A DNA stretch of 64,000 nt from SZAS-79 sp963844255 (lineage in GTDB: Bacteria > Pseudomonadota > Gammaproteobacteria > Burkholderiales > SG8-39): positions 1 to 64,000 of the forward strand of contig CAWJNP010000017.1 in NCBI GenBank assembly GCA_963844255.1. Direction: 5' to 3'. Positions within the stretch are counted from its first letter, which is position 1; each line of letters opens with the position of its first letter. Under the pieces are notes generated by a model that worked only from the letters and a program-made list of their open reading frames with translations, was not told the DNA's origin and made no database searches. Positions 38,459 through 48,224 of the stretch are shown here, piece by piece. The position numbers and the translations under genes are program-made.

Positions 38459-40538
38459 ATGGCGCCAAAGAAAGCTTCAGAAAAACAAAGTCCTAAAAAG
38501 AAAGGTACGTCCGCAAAAGCTGTAAATGTTGTTGAAACAGCGCACGTTCCTCCTTCTCCAGTCTATCTGCAGTTCAAAGATGGTTCATCGTTGATTTACG
38601 ATGCTGGTCTCAAAGATGCGGAAACACGCATTCGACGACACCGTTGGACTCAATTCCGTGAATCAACTATGGAAAAACTTCAAGTATACAAAGAATTAGA
38701 CGACAAACAACTCAAACAATCAACCAAACCTACCATTGCCAACGAAGTAACAGCCGAGCTTAACAACATCAATCCTGTTGTCATTCAATTCAACGACAAT
38801 TCAGCGTCTGTTCATCCATTAGGAAAGGATTACGTCATCGAAAAGTTAGAAGGAAAAGACATTCGATATAGGTTACACGAATATGACGATTATTACTTGG
38901 CACAAGATGTGGCTGGTATTATGAACACGCGTTGTACTCAGATGGAACCAACATGCAATAAAGTGATGAAGGAAATATTCGGAATGTCAAAGTAAGTTCT
39001 TCTGACACAGCAATTTTTCGTTTTGCTGACATTGCTATTTTCTGCCTTGGAATAAACTAACCTCGTTCATCACTTGGTTTTCCACATTCTGACATCCTAA
39101 TTTTCTAATATGAAAAATCATGACGTGACTTTATTCCAACAGTTTGAAGAAAAAGGAACGTGTCTTTGTGGGAGCAGCAGCAGTAGCATCAAATAATCAA
39201 ATTCCAGCTGTATCTAGTACCGACTCTACAGAGGAACCATCAACTCCTAAAAAGTCTGTCCCTTCATCGTCTACAGAAGAAAATTTGTCAATCTTTGATA
39301 ATTTCCCAGCAGATATACCAACTGTTGTTACTCCATCTAAATCTCAGCCAACCACATCTACTCCTTTGGTTCACGATAAAAAAACACTCGACATGTTGGC
39401 AAAGGCAAAAGTAGAAGCTGATAGGGCCGGGTTTGAAATTCACATCGACTTCATCAGACCTATGCACCAATCTCCTAAATCACAAATAGTGATTGCTTTT
39501 AAACTTTGGAATCCAATCCGTAAATGTATGCACTGGGCTTGGAGACCGGATAAATGGCATCAAGTTTTTAAAATCCTTGACAAAGAATCTATTCTATGCA
39601 ACATTGGATATTACAGTTACGCAGCTGAGGATCGACGTGAACCTTTCATCAAGGAAATCAAAAACGAAAAAACCGGCAAAATAATTCATTTGAATCAATG
39701 GGCGCTAGTCACCCACATACAATCAAAGGCAACAGATCAGGAAATAGAGCAATATGTTTTGTCCTTAATTGAGGAAATGCTGACCGATGCGCCTAAACAA
39801 CTATACGTTGAATTCTGTCGAGAATCAACCGAACGAATGCAAGCCGCATGCGACCTTGAAAACGGACCGTTCTGGATATGCTTGAAAAGCGCTAAAAATG
39901 TCCGAACACTCCATCAACATAACTCCATTGATGACGTATTGCAGACAATAGCAGCGGAAACAATTGTGCGAGGAATGTACCACATTCCCCCAAATCTTCC
40001 ACCTTCAGCTTGGCCTGTCTCAGTTCGTAAATTTACATCGGCTCTTGACTAATCTCATCTTTTCTGTATTTTATTTTATAACAGCGAAACAACCGGCGAA
40101 AAAGCAAACACGATCCAAGGCAAAAATCAACACCCTTCACTTCAACGCCAATTCATCTACATTATCTAAATTACGTTTAACTCATCAGGAGCAAGCATTC
40201 ATACGTCAATATTACTCAAAACAACGCAAAACAAACAATCAACCAAGGTGTGTGCTCAGCTTTGATCAATATTCTTGCAGTAACATCATCAATTCCGAAG
40301 TTGGCAAATTCTAACCTAATATGTTGCTTTAGTTCTCAAGTTCCTGAAATGCATTTGTACAAAATTCTAGAAGAAGTAAACGAAGAAGAATTATATAACA
40401 ACATCCGTCAATTCGAGGAACTACTTGCCAAAGAAAAACACAAATTCTGCGATATGTGCAAGAGTGTCTCGCTAAACTTAGCTACTACAATGAAAGACGG
40501 ACGACCCATTTGTGCTACATGTAAAACCAAACGCGTAA
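38459..40538 (+). pseudogene. Spliced host gene interrupted by a retrotransposon
   Basis: Four exons can be joined in frame: 38,459-38,991, 39,143-40,026, 40,085-40,247 and 40,333 onward. The introns are GTAAGT..CAG, GTAAAT..CAG and GTGTGT..TAG, 151, 58 and 85 nt long. The protein starts MAPKKASEKQSPKKK, a basic tail. It continues with a conserved-looking first domain, a Ser/Thr/Pro-rich linker, a second domain with many Trp and Tyr (MHWAWRPDKWHQ), a basic segment and a Cys pair set (CDMC, then CATC) suggesting a zinc site. At 40,539 the second element begins. The frame reads on into it and stops at 40,687, adding a foreign tail of about 50 residues. No function is recognised. Confidence 0.7.
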
Positions 40539-41333
40539 CTTACTACTATACAGTTATTAGGAGGTCCTCTACAGAAGTGACGTACGGACAACTGACAGAC
40601 GACGAAGGAAGCCCAAAGGTACCACAGTTGAAGCAAAAGAAGATACCTTTCCGTGTTGAAGTTCAAAGGTCGCACCTTTCCGATTGAAGTTCAAAAAGGT
40701 GGATCCTTTCGGTTGAAGAGCAAAAAGGTACATCCCTTCGACCAAAAGGAGGAAACTTTCTGGAGCAAACCAAAAGGGCGCACCCTTCGGAGCAAAAGAA
40801 ACAACCTTCTCACTCTCACGAAAAAACCAACTAACACACCCACGGTGTAAATCTGCATGAGACACAACCGTAAGAGCAAAAGGCACCAACTTTCAAGTAA
40901 AAAGTAGCACCTTTAATTCGCTCGGGGGGTGATAGTTGCCACCTTTGCACAAGGCAGTACCTTCAGCGGCGATTCTCGGTTTGAAAAGGAACAACCTTGA
41001 GGACAAGGCGGTATACCCGACCGATCAGGAAGTACCTTGCGAAGCAACGACAGGAAAGGTTACACCTTTCATCCATTCAGCGCTACGCAAGGCACCACCC
41101 CACGATCGGACGGTTGTACCTTTCGAACGGAGAAGACCCGCGAAATAGTTCATTCCTGCGATTCAAAAGGCACAACCTTACACGGCGACGATCAATAGTA
41201 CCATCTTCGGACCCATAGGACCGATACGAAGGTACAACCTTGACTGAAAGGTGAATCCTTGCCGAGGTAACGAACTACCTTTACACGCACGAAGCCAACG
41301 ACGACCAGAGACTGGGTCAACACCCACAAGGTC
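40539..41333 (+). mobile_element. Left end of a second retrotransposon copy, cut by the junction
   Basis: This copy matches 25,635-26,428 with only a few substitutions (for example GAGGACAAGG for GAGTACACGG) and one single-base indel. It keeps the TGTAAA lacking from A2. It sits in an exon of the host gene. At 41,333 it switches without warning to bacterial DNA. Confidence 0.9.
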
Positions 41334-41334
41334 G
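41333..41334. other. Junction between eukaryotic and alphaproteobacterial DNA
   Basis: The shared transposon sequence CACCCACAAGGTC ends at 41,333; in the first element it continues ACACGTTAAC. From 41,334 the sequence is GC-rich with bacterial gene structure, and a start codon with ribosome site follows 24 bases later. Confidence 0.85.
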
Positions 41335-41357
41335 TCGGTCGCGGCGGGCGGCGAGGG

Positions 41358-41843
41358 ATGAGCATGACCGGCTCGGCGATGATCGCCGAGACGATCCAGC
41401 TGTCGGTCACCCCGGTGTTCCTGCTCGTCGCGACGGGCAGCCTGCTCAACGTCTTCACCGGGCGGCTGGCGCGCGTCATCGACCGTTCGCGCGTCCTGAT
41501 GGAGCGCTGGGCCGAGACCGAAGGGCAAGATCATGAGCGCATCGTCGCCGAACTGCGGGTGGTCGATCGCCGCATCGACGTGATCAACAATTCGATCGCG
41601 GCGGCGGTCGCGTGCGGCATCGTCGTATGTTTCCTGGTTGCGCTGTTGTTTGCGCAGGCTTTTGCCGGGTTCAATCTGGGCCTGGCCGCGGCGTGGGTCT
41701 TTGCGCTGGCGATGCTGCTGTTGCTGGTGTCGCTGGTGCTGTTCCTGATTGAGGTGCGGCTGGCGATCCGTACCATCCATGTCCCGATGGAATTGCTCGA
41801 GCTGGAAGAGATGGGCTGGCAGCGGCGACGGGATAAACGGTGA
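41358..41843 (+). CDS. DUF2721 family membrane protein
   Basis: The 161-residue product matches DUF2721: the N-terminal helix with SVTPVFLLVATGSLLNVFTG and the following RLARVIDRSR are characteristic. Two further hydrophobic helices lie at about 83-105 and 112-133, with a charged segment between them and the first. The function of the family is unknown; it is an inner-membrane protein. The start is chosen for the GGCGAGGG upstream of the ATG. If the left junction is artificial, the promoter is missing from this window. Confidence 0.85.
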   Translation: MSMTGSAMIAETIQLSVTPVFLLVATGSLLNVFTGRLARVIDRSRVLMERWAETEGQDHERIVAELRVVDRRIDVINNSIAAAVACGIVVCFLVALLFAQAFAGFNLGLAAAWVFALAMLLLLVSLVLFLIEVRLAIRTIHVPMELLELEEMGWQRRRDKR

Positions 41844-41845
41844 AG

Positions 41846-41981
41846 CGATCCTCCCGGTGGCGAAGCCATGGGGAGGGGACCGCCGCCACAGGCAGTGGTG
41901 TAGGGGCGGCGACGTCGCGCCATGGCCCCTCCGTCAGCGCTTCGCGCTGCCACCTCCCCATGGCTTCGCTACAGGGAGGAT
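41846..41981. repeat. Sphingomonad-type intergenic palindromic repeat
   Basis: An imperfect inverted repeat starts TCCTCCCGGTGGCGAAGCC and ends with CCATGGCTTCGCTACAGGGA. A related copy lies at 46,660-46,795. It sits between convergent genes. Confidence 0.75.
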
Positions 41982-43557
41982 TTAGGGCGCCACGCCCACC
42001 CGATAGGTTGGCGCCACCCGCTTCCGGCTCGCCTGCTCATAGGCATAACCCGCCGCCAACACGTCAGCATCGGCCCACTTGCCACCGATAAACGACACTC
42101 CGATCGGCAGCCCTTGCACCGCGCCCATCGGCACGGTCGATGCGGATAGCCTGCAACGGCGGGCAGCTGGCTGGCGCTGGGGCCGGTGTAATGATCACCG
42201 TTGACCAGATCGCTCGTCCAAGCGGGACCGTTGGTCACCCCGACGAGCAGATTGACGTCATGCTCTTTCATCAACCGGTCGATGCCCTCTGCCCCCGCAA
42301 GTCGCGCCGCCTTGGCGCGCGCGGTGACATAGGCGGGGCTGTCGAGCCCGCCCTTGCTTTCCGCCAGTTCGAACAGCGACTGGTCGAACCATTTCAGTTC
42401 CTCCCGGTTCGCCTTGTTGAAGGCGATGAGGTCGGCGAGCGTTTTGGGGCCGTCCTTGGCGGGCAGTCCCGCAAGATAGGTCGCGATATCAGCCTTAAGC
42501 TCGGTCATCAGCACTTCAAACTCGGCCGCGCCCAGCTCTTCCAGTCCCTTGCGGCTGTCGGCGATCTCGACCACGGTCGCGCCAAGGTCGGTCATCTGTT
42601 TCAGCGCCGCGTCGAATAGCGCGGCGATGTCGGCGCGGTCGCCGATGCGGTCGCGCAGCACCCCGATGCGTTTGCCCTTGAGCGCGTCGGGCGACAGCGC
42701 CACGGTGTAATCGACCTTGCGCGCGTCGGCCTCGGCGGTCGCCGGGTCGGCGGGGTCGCTGCCCGCGATGACGGTCATCACCGTGGCCGCATCGCGGACG
42801 GTGCGCGTCATCGGCCCGGCGGTATCCTGGCTATGGCTGATCGGGACGATATGCGTGCGGCTGACCAGGCCGACCGTAGGCTTGAAGCCCGACGACGCCA
42901 TTGACCCCGGCGGGGCAGGTGATCGATCCGTCGGTCTCGGTGCCGATCGTGATTGGCGCCAAGCTCGCCGCGGTCGCGGCGCCGCTGCCTGCCGACGAAC
43001 CGCAGGTGTTGCGATCGAGCGCGTGCGGGTTCTTCGTCAGCCCGCCGACCGCGCTCCATCCGCTGGTCGAATTGTTCGAGCGGATGTTCGCCCATTCGCT
43101 AAGGTTGGTCTTGCCCAGGATGATCGCACCGGCATCGCGCAACCGCGCCACCAGCGGCGCGTCGCGGTTTGTGACATTGTCCTTCAGCGCCAGCGACCCG
43201 GCGGTTGTCGGCACCGGCCCCTTGGCCTCGATATTGTCCTTGATCAGGATCGGGATGCCGTGGAGCGGGCCGCGCACGCCCCCGGCTTTGCGTTCGAGGT
43301 CGAGCGCATGCGCCTGGCTCGTCGCGTCGGGAAAGCTCGCGATAACGGCATTCGAGTTTCGGCCCGTTGTCGTCGAGCGTGCGGATGCGGTCGAGATAGG
43401 TTGCGGTGACGACGTCGCTGTTGATCCGTCGCTCGGTCATTTCGGCCTGCAACGTCGCGGCATCCTTGCCCTCGACCGGGGGCAGCGGCGGCGGCATGGC
43501 CAGCGCGGGGGCGATGGTAAGTAGGGCGGAAGCGGCGAGCAGCGAAATTTTTTGCAT
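41982..43557 (-). pseudogene. Secreted amidase (amidase signature family), frameshifted
   Basis: The product starts MQKISLLAASALLTIAPALA, a clear signal peptide. The amidase signature core is present: the Lys in PILIKDNI, the Ser pair in GSSAGSG, and TDGSITCPAG, which together give the Ser-cisSer-Lys triad. C-terminal parts (MGAVQGLPIGVSF) also fit. Three frame breaks lie near 43,355, 42,897 and 42,145, with family-like sequence continuing smoothly across each. These may be sequencing indels rather than true decay. The substrate cannot be told; homologues hydrolyse amides or peptide amides outside the cytoplasm. The gene is divergent from the MFS gene, 111 bases apart. Confidence 0.8.
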
Positions 43558-43668
43558 GGGCAACACGCTGCCAGCCGTAGCGGCAATTGCAAGCGGCGAT
43601 TTTTGGGGTGCCGCAATGGCGTTGACACCGATCCCCCCGGTCTGCTCCCATGAGCGCGGGAGAATGAT

Positions 43669-44985
43669 ATGAACGACAAGCCTGCCCTTGCCACGGGTAT
43701 CGCGGCGCCATCCGTAGATGGTGTTTCCGCGCAAACGCGGACGATGCTGTGGATTCTGCTGATCGTCTATATCTTCAATTTCCTCGACCGGCAGATCGTC
43801 AACATTCTGGCCGAACCGATCAAGGCCGAGCTCGGGCTTTCGGACACCCAGCTGGGGCTGCTGGCGGGACCGGCCTTTGCATTTTTTTACGCTCTCCTCG
43901 GCATCCCGATCGCACGCTACGCCGACAAAGACGGCACAAATCGCGTCCGCCTGATTGCACTGGCGCTGGCCATTTGGTCGGCGATGACCGCAGTGTGCGG
44001 CCTCGCGCAGAATTTCGTGCAGCTGTTGTTCGCGCGTATCGGGGTCGGGGTTGGCGAAGCGGGGTGTACGCCTGCCGCGCATTCGCTAATTTCGGACAGC
44101 GTCGTGCCCGAAAAGCGGTCGTCGGCGATCGCCTTCTACGGGCTGGGCGTCCCGATCGGATCGTTGCTCGGTCTGATCATCGGCGGCATCGTCAACGACC
44201 TCTATGGCTGGCGCATCGCGCTGATGATGGTCGGGGCGCCTGGGCTGCTGCTTGCGCTGGTCGTGCTTTTTGTCATGCGCGAACCGCGGCACAGCCGCTC
44301 GGCCGAGGCGACCGCGACGGCGCAAGCGGTGGTGCCAATTTCGACCGGAGAGGCGATGCGAGAAATCTTCGCCTCGCGCGCTTTCGTTTATATCCTGATC
44401 GCGTCGTCGGTCGTTGCCTTCCTCGGCTATGGCAAGGCGCTGTGGACAATCAGTTTCTTCATCCGCAGCCATGGGCTGTCGACGACCGAAGCCGGGTTAT
44501 CCATGGCGGTCGTGCTGGGGTTGGCGGGGGTGCTCGGCACATGGCTCGGCGGCAAAATGGCCGACAAATTCGGGGCTCGCGACAAAAGGCACATCTTGAC
44601 GTTTCCGGCCGTTGGTATGGCTGTTGCCGCGCCGATCCTGTTCCTCGGCTACTTCATGGAAGATTGGCGGATTGCCGTTGCGCTGCTGATCGTTCCGACG
44701 ATCCTGAATTCGGCCTATTACGGCCCCGCCTATGGCTGTGTGCAGGGTTTGGTTCGGCCGCAGGCGCGCGCGGTCGCGGCGTCGGTGATGCTGTTTGGAC
44801 AAAACCTGATCGGGTTGGGGTTTGGACCGTTCCTGTTTGGGGTGTTGTCCGACCAGTTGATCCCGCAATATGGGCAGGAAAGCGTGCGCTATGTGCTTTA
44901 TGGCGCCGCATGGCTGGGACTTATCCCGGCGTTCTTCTTCTGGCGCGCCAGCCTGCGGCTGAAGGCCGAGCTCAAGTCGGGTTAG
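43669..44985 (+). CDS. MFS transporter (spinster-like)
   Basis: A 438-residue protein with about 12 transmembrane helices. The first helix contains NFLDRQIVNILAEPIK, and loop 2-3 carries IARYADKDGTNRVR, the MFS motif A region. FARIGVGVGEAGCTPAAHSL in helix 4-5 is typical of the spinster-type MFS group common in sphingomonads. The start is set by GGGAGA eight bases upstream. The substrate is unknown, probably an organic anion or lipid-like compound. It is divergent from the amidase gene. Confidence 0.9.
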   Translation: MNDKPALATGIAAPSVDGVSAQTRTMLWILLIVYIFNFLDRQIVNILAEPIKAELGLSDTQLGLLAGPAFAFFYALLGIPIARYADKDGTNRVRLIALALAIWSAMTAVCGLAQNFVQLLFARIGVGVGEAGCTPAAHSLISDSVVPEKRSSAIAFYGLGVPIGSLLGLIIGGIVNDLYGWRIALMMVGAPGLLLALVVLFVMREPRHSRSAEATATAQAVVPISTGEAMREIFASRAFVYILIASSVVAFLGYGKALWTISFFIRSHGLSTTEAGLSMAVVLGLAGVLGTWLGGKMADKFGARDKRHILTFPAVGMAVAAPILFLGYFMEDWRIAVALLIVPTILNSAYYGPAYGCVQGLVRPQARAVAASVMLFGQNLIGLGFGPFLFGVLSDQLIPQYGQESVRYVLYGAAWLGLIPAFFFWRASLRLKAELKSG

Positions 44986-44992
44986 CGCCCAC

Positions 44993-45103
44993 ACCCCGTC
45001 ATTGCGAGCGAAGCGGGCCGAAGGCGGCCGTAGGCCAACCAATCCAGAGCGGTTTACGCACACTCTGGATTGCCGCGTCGCTTCGCTTCTCGCAAGGACG
45101 AAT
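44993..45103. repeat. CGTCATTGCGAGCGAAGC palindromic repeat
   Basis: It begins CGTCATTGCGAGCGAAGC, and its other arm reads ATTGCCGCGTCGCTTCGC. A cleaner copy is at 49,163-49,243. It lies between convergent genes and could form a hairpin acting as a bidirectional terminator. Confidence 0.75.
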
Positions 45104-45693
45104 CAGTAAGGGGGGTCTTGTTTTGCGCGCTGCGCCTTGGCAGCGTCGATCCACCAATTGAGGTCGTCGGCGAAGCGCGGAAAGCTTTTGACCAGCCGCG
45201 CCCCATCCTCGCCCGTCGGCTGACCATCGGCATCGAACGCACCGCCGATCCGTCCGACCGGCAGGATCGACGAGGTGACCGCCATCCCCATTTCGCCGAG
45301 CGTATCGCGCCACCCCATCATTGCGCGCACGCCTGCGAATGGCCCGGCTGAGTAACAGGCGATCGCGGCGGGCCGCCAGAACCATTCTTCCAGATAATGG
45401 TCGGTCAGGTTTTTCAGCCCCGGCTGCGGCCCCCAATTATATTCGCCGGTGACGAACAGAAAACCGTCGGCGGCGCGGATCTTCGCGGCGAGTTCTTCCA
45501 TGGCGGGCGGCGCCTCGCCCTTCGGATATTCCTTATACATGCGGTCGAGCATCGGCAGGTCGACCGCCTTGGCATCAATCAGTTCGGCGCTGTCGCCGCG
45601 GGCGACGATGGCATCGACCAGCCAGTGCGCGAGCTTGATGCCCTGCCGGTCGCGGCGGTAGCTGCCGTAGAAGACGAGAATGTGACGGGTCAT
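45103..45693 (-). CDS. NADPH-dependent FMN reductase family protein
   Basis: The product of 196 residues has the flavodoxin-like fold signature ILVFYGSYRRDRQGIKLA at the N terminus, a phosphate-binding loop for FMN. GFLFVTGEYNWGPQPGLKN, the second FMN loop of this family, lies mid-protein. It would reduce FMN or a quinone-like substrate with NAD(P)H in the cytoplasm. Start MTRHILVF is preferred over the upstream Met ten codons earlier because family members begin there. It is divergent from the dehalogenase gene. Confidence 0.85.
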   Translation of the reverse strand: MTRHILVFYGSYRRDRQGIKLAHWLVDAIVARGDSAELIDAKAVDLPMLDRMYKEYPKGEAPPAMEELAAKIRAADGFLFVTGEYNWGPQPGLKNLTDHYLEEWFWRPAAIACYSAGPFAGVRAMMGWRDTLGEMGMAVTSSILPVGRIGGAFDADGQPTGEDGARLVKSFPRFADDLNWWIDAAKAQRAKQDPPY

Positions 45694-45766
45694 CGCGCGA
45701 TGGTGCCACGGCTTGCGCCGCAACGGAAGTCCCCTAAGCTGCCCGCGACCATGGGTGGGGGAGAAT

Positions 45767-46657
45767 ATGATGCGCGCTTATCGCACGCCGGACGATCGTT
45801 TCGCGGACTTGCCGGACTGGCCCTATGCGCCAAACTATGCCGAGATCGCCGACGGCCTGCGCGTTCATTATGTCGACGAGGGCGCGTCCAATGCCCAGCC
45901 GGTACTGATGCTCCACGGCGAGCCGACCTGGGCTTATCTCTATCGCCATATGATCGGTCCGGCGGTCGAGGCGGGGTTTCGCGTTGTCGCGCCCGACCTG
46001 ATCGGTTTTGGACGGTCGGACAAGCCGCTCGACCGCGCGGCGTACAGCTATGCGGCGCAGGTTGCGTGGATGCGGCAATGGATCGCGGCGCTTGACCTCA
46101 AAAACATGATTCTCGCCTGTCAGGATTGGGGTTCGTTGATCGGCCTGCGACTGGTCGCCGAAATGCCCGAGCGGTTCGCTGGCGTCGCGCTGTCGAATGG
46201 CGGACTGCCCGAAGGCCAGCCAGCACCGCGCGCCTTTGCCATCTGGCGTGCCTTTTCGCGCTACAGCCCGGTGTTTCCGATCGGCAAGATCGTCAAAGCG
46301 GGCGCCAAACGCGAACTGAGTGCCGCCGAAATTGCGGCTTATGATGCGCCCTTCCCGACGCGGGCGTCGAAGGTCGCGGCGCGCGCGTTCCCCTCGTTCG
46401 TGCCGCTGGGCGACAATGTCGCGGTACCCGACCAGAGGCGTGCCTGGGCCGCGCTGGAGGCGTTCGACAAACCGTTCATGTGCTGCTTTTCCGACGGCGA
46501 CCCGATTACGCGCGGCGGGGATGCCTTGTTCACGTCGCGCGTCCCCGGCGCGGCGCGCGTGACCCATCGCACGCTGCGCGGTGGACACTTCATTCAGGAG
46601 GATGATCCGGTCGGTTTCGTTGCGGCGATCCGCGACGTAGCGGTGGCGGGCAAATAA
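45767..46657 (+). CDS. Haloalkane dehalogenase, class I type
   Basis: This 296-residue alpha/beta hydrolase aligns along its length with haloalkane dehalogenases. HGEPTW (residues 50-55) is the oxyanion-hole motif of the family. The nucleophile is D120 in CQDWGS with halide-binding W121 beside it. The acid after strand 7 is probably D245 (FSDGDPIT), and the base is H274 in GGHFIQED. An acid after strand 7 marks class HLD-I, as in DhlA. It would cleave carbon-halogen bonds of haloalkanes to alcohols, in the cytoplasm or periplasm; no signal peptide is seen. Either of two adjacent ATGs (45,767, 45,770) follows GGGGGAGA. Confidence 0.85.
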   Translation: MMRAYRTPDDRFADLPDWPYAPNYAEIADGLRVHYVDEGASNAQPVLMLHGEPTWAYLYRHMIGPAVEAGFRVVAPDLIGFGRSDKPLDRAAYSYAAQVAWMRQWIAALDLKNMILACQDWGSLIGLRLVAEMPERFAGVALSNGGLPEGQPAPRAFAIWRAFSRYSPVFPIGKIVKAGAKRELSAAEIAAYDAPFPTRASKVAARAFPSFVPLGDNVAVPDQRRAWAALEAFDKPFMCCFSDGDPITRGGDALFTSRVPGAARVTHRTLRGGHFIQEDDPVGFVAAIRDVAVAGK

Positions 46658-46659
46658 TC

Positions 46660-46795
46660 CTCCCTGTCGCCAAGCGACGGGGAGGGGGACCGTCCGCGCA
46701 GCGGATGGTGGAGCGGCCGCGACAGTCGCGTCAAAGCCCCTCCGTCAGCGCTTCGCGCTGCCACCTCCCCATGGCTTCGCCACGGGAGGATCGAT
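46660..46795. repeat. Sphingomonad-type intergenic palindromic repeat
   Basis: Second copy of the repeat at 41,846-41,981, sharing CCCCTCCGTCAGCGCTTCGC and the following CACCTCCCCATGGCTTCGC. It lies between convergent genes. Confidence 0.8.
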
Positions 46796-48085
46796 TTAGT
46801 CGCTGAACGGGTCGCGGATCAGGATGGTGTCTTCGCGCTCGGGGCTGGTTGATACCAGCGCGATCGGCGTTTCGATCAGTTCCTGAACGCGCTGGATATA
46901 TTTGATCGCCTGCGCGGGCAGGTCGGCATAGCTGCGCGCGCCCGCGGTCGTTTCCTGCCAGCCGTCCATTTCCTCGTAGATCGGCTCGACCTCGGCCTGG
47001 TCGGCCGAGTGGGCAGGGAAATAGTCGAGGATCTTGCCGCGCAGGCGATAGCCGGTGCAGATGCGGATCGTGTCGAAACCGTCGAGCACGTCGAGCTTGG
47101 TCAGCGCGATGCCGGTGACGCCCGAGACCGCGCAGCTCTGGCGCACCAGCACCGCGTCGAACCAGCCGCAGCGACGCTTGCGCCCGGTGACGGTGCCGAA
47201 CTCATGCCCGCGCTCGCCGAGCATCTGGCCGATCTCGTCCTCGAGCTCGGTCGGGAAGGGACCGCTGCCGACGCGCGTCGTGTAGGCCTTGGCGATGCCG
47301 AGCACGAAGCCGACCGCGCCGGGGCCGAGGCCCGAGCCGCTCGCGGCGGTGCCGCTGACGGTGTTGGAGCTGGTGACGAACGGGTAGGTGCCATGATCGA
47401 CGTCGAGCAGCACGCCCTGCGCGCCCTCGAACAGGATGCGCGCGCCGGCCTTGCGGACCTTTTTCAGGCGCTTCCACACTGGCTGGGCATATTCGAGCAC
47501 ATAGTCGGCGATTTCGGTGAGATCGGCGACGAGCCGCTCGCGGTCGATCGGCGGTTCGCCGAACCCGGCGCGCAGCGCGTCATGGTGCGCGGTCAGGCGA
47601 TCGAGCTGCGGTTCGAGCTTGTCGAGGTGGGCGAGGTCGCAGACGCGCAGCGCGCGGCGCCCGACCTTGTCTTCATAGGCGGGACCGATGCCGCGCCCGG
47701 TGGTCCCGATCTTGCCTGCACCTGCGGCGGTTTCGCGCAACGCGTCGAGGTCGCGGTGGAAGGGCAGGATCAGCGCGCAATTGTCGGCGATCGCGAAATT
47801 CTCGGCGTTTATGACGACGCCTTGGCCGCGCAGCTTGGTGATCTCGTCACGCAGCGCCCACGGATCGAGCACGACGCCGTTGCCGATGATCGACAGCGTA
47901 CCGGTGACGATGCCCGACGGCAGCAGCGACAGCTTGTACACCTGTTCGCCGACGACGAGCGTATGGCCGGCGTTATGACCGCCCTGAAAGCGCACCACGG
48001 CATCGGCGCGACTGGCGAGCCAGTCGACAATCTTGCCCTTGCCCTCGTCGCCCCATTGCGACCCGATGACGGTAACATTTGCCAT
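46796..48085 (-). CDS. purA: Adenylosuccinate synthetase
   Basis: The 429-residue product joins IMP and aspartate with GTP to adenylosuccinate, the first committed step to AMP. GSQWGDEGKGKIVDW (GTP-binding P-loop, residues 12-18 being GDEGKGK), GGHNAGHT and GTTGRGIGPAYEDK are diagnostic. Length is as usual for the family. The start at MANVTVIG is chosen over longer alternatives because the family begins there. hisZ and serA lie further on the same strand, an order common in sphingomonads, though two plus-strand genes intervene here. Confidence 0.97.
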   Translation of the reverse strand: MANVTVIGSQWGDEGKGKIVDWLASRADAVVRFQGGHNAGHTLVVGEQVYKLSLLPSGIVTGTLSIIGNGVVLDPWALRDEITKLRGQGVVINAENFAIADNCALILPFHRDLDALRETAAGAGKIGTTGRGIGPAYEDKVGRRALRVCDLAHLDKLEPQLDRLTAHHDALRAGFGEPPIDRERLVADLTEIADYVLEYAQPVWKRLKKVRKAGARILFEGAQGVLLDVDHGTYPFVTSSNTVSGTAASGSGLGPGAVGFVLGIAKAYTTRVGSGPFPTELEDEIGQMLGERGHEFGTVTGRKRRCGWFDAVLVRQSCAVSGVTGIALTKLDVLDGFDTIRICTGYRLRGKILDYFPAHSADQAEVEPIYEEMDGWQETTAGARSYADLPAQAIKYIQRVQELIETPIALVSTSPEREDTILIRDPFSD

Positions 48086-48224
48086 GATGCTGTCCTGCTG
48101 AACGAGGCCATTGACCCGGCGCGGCCTTAGCGGATTTGGGCGGCGAGACAAGGTGCAGTGGGATGAATTTGCGACAATTGCATCGGACAAGGCAGGCGCG
48201 CCGGGGGGCGATGGAGGTGTGGAT

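Noticed and set aside
38459..40538. Helitron-associated gene
   Set aside because: The CxxC..CxxC segment resembles fingers near some helicases, but no Rep or helicase motif is present in the readable part.
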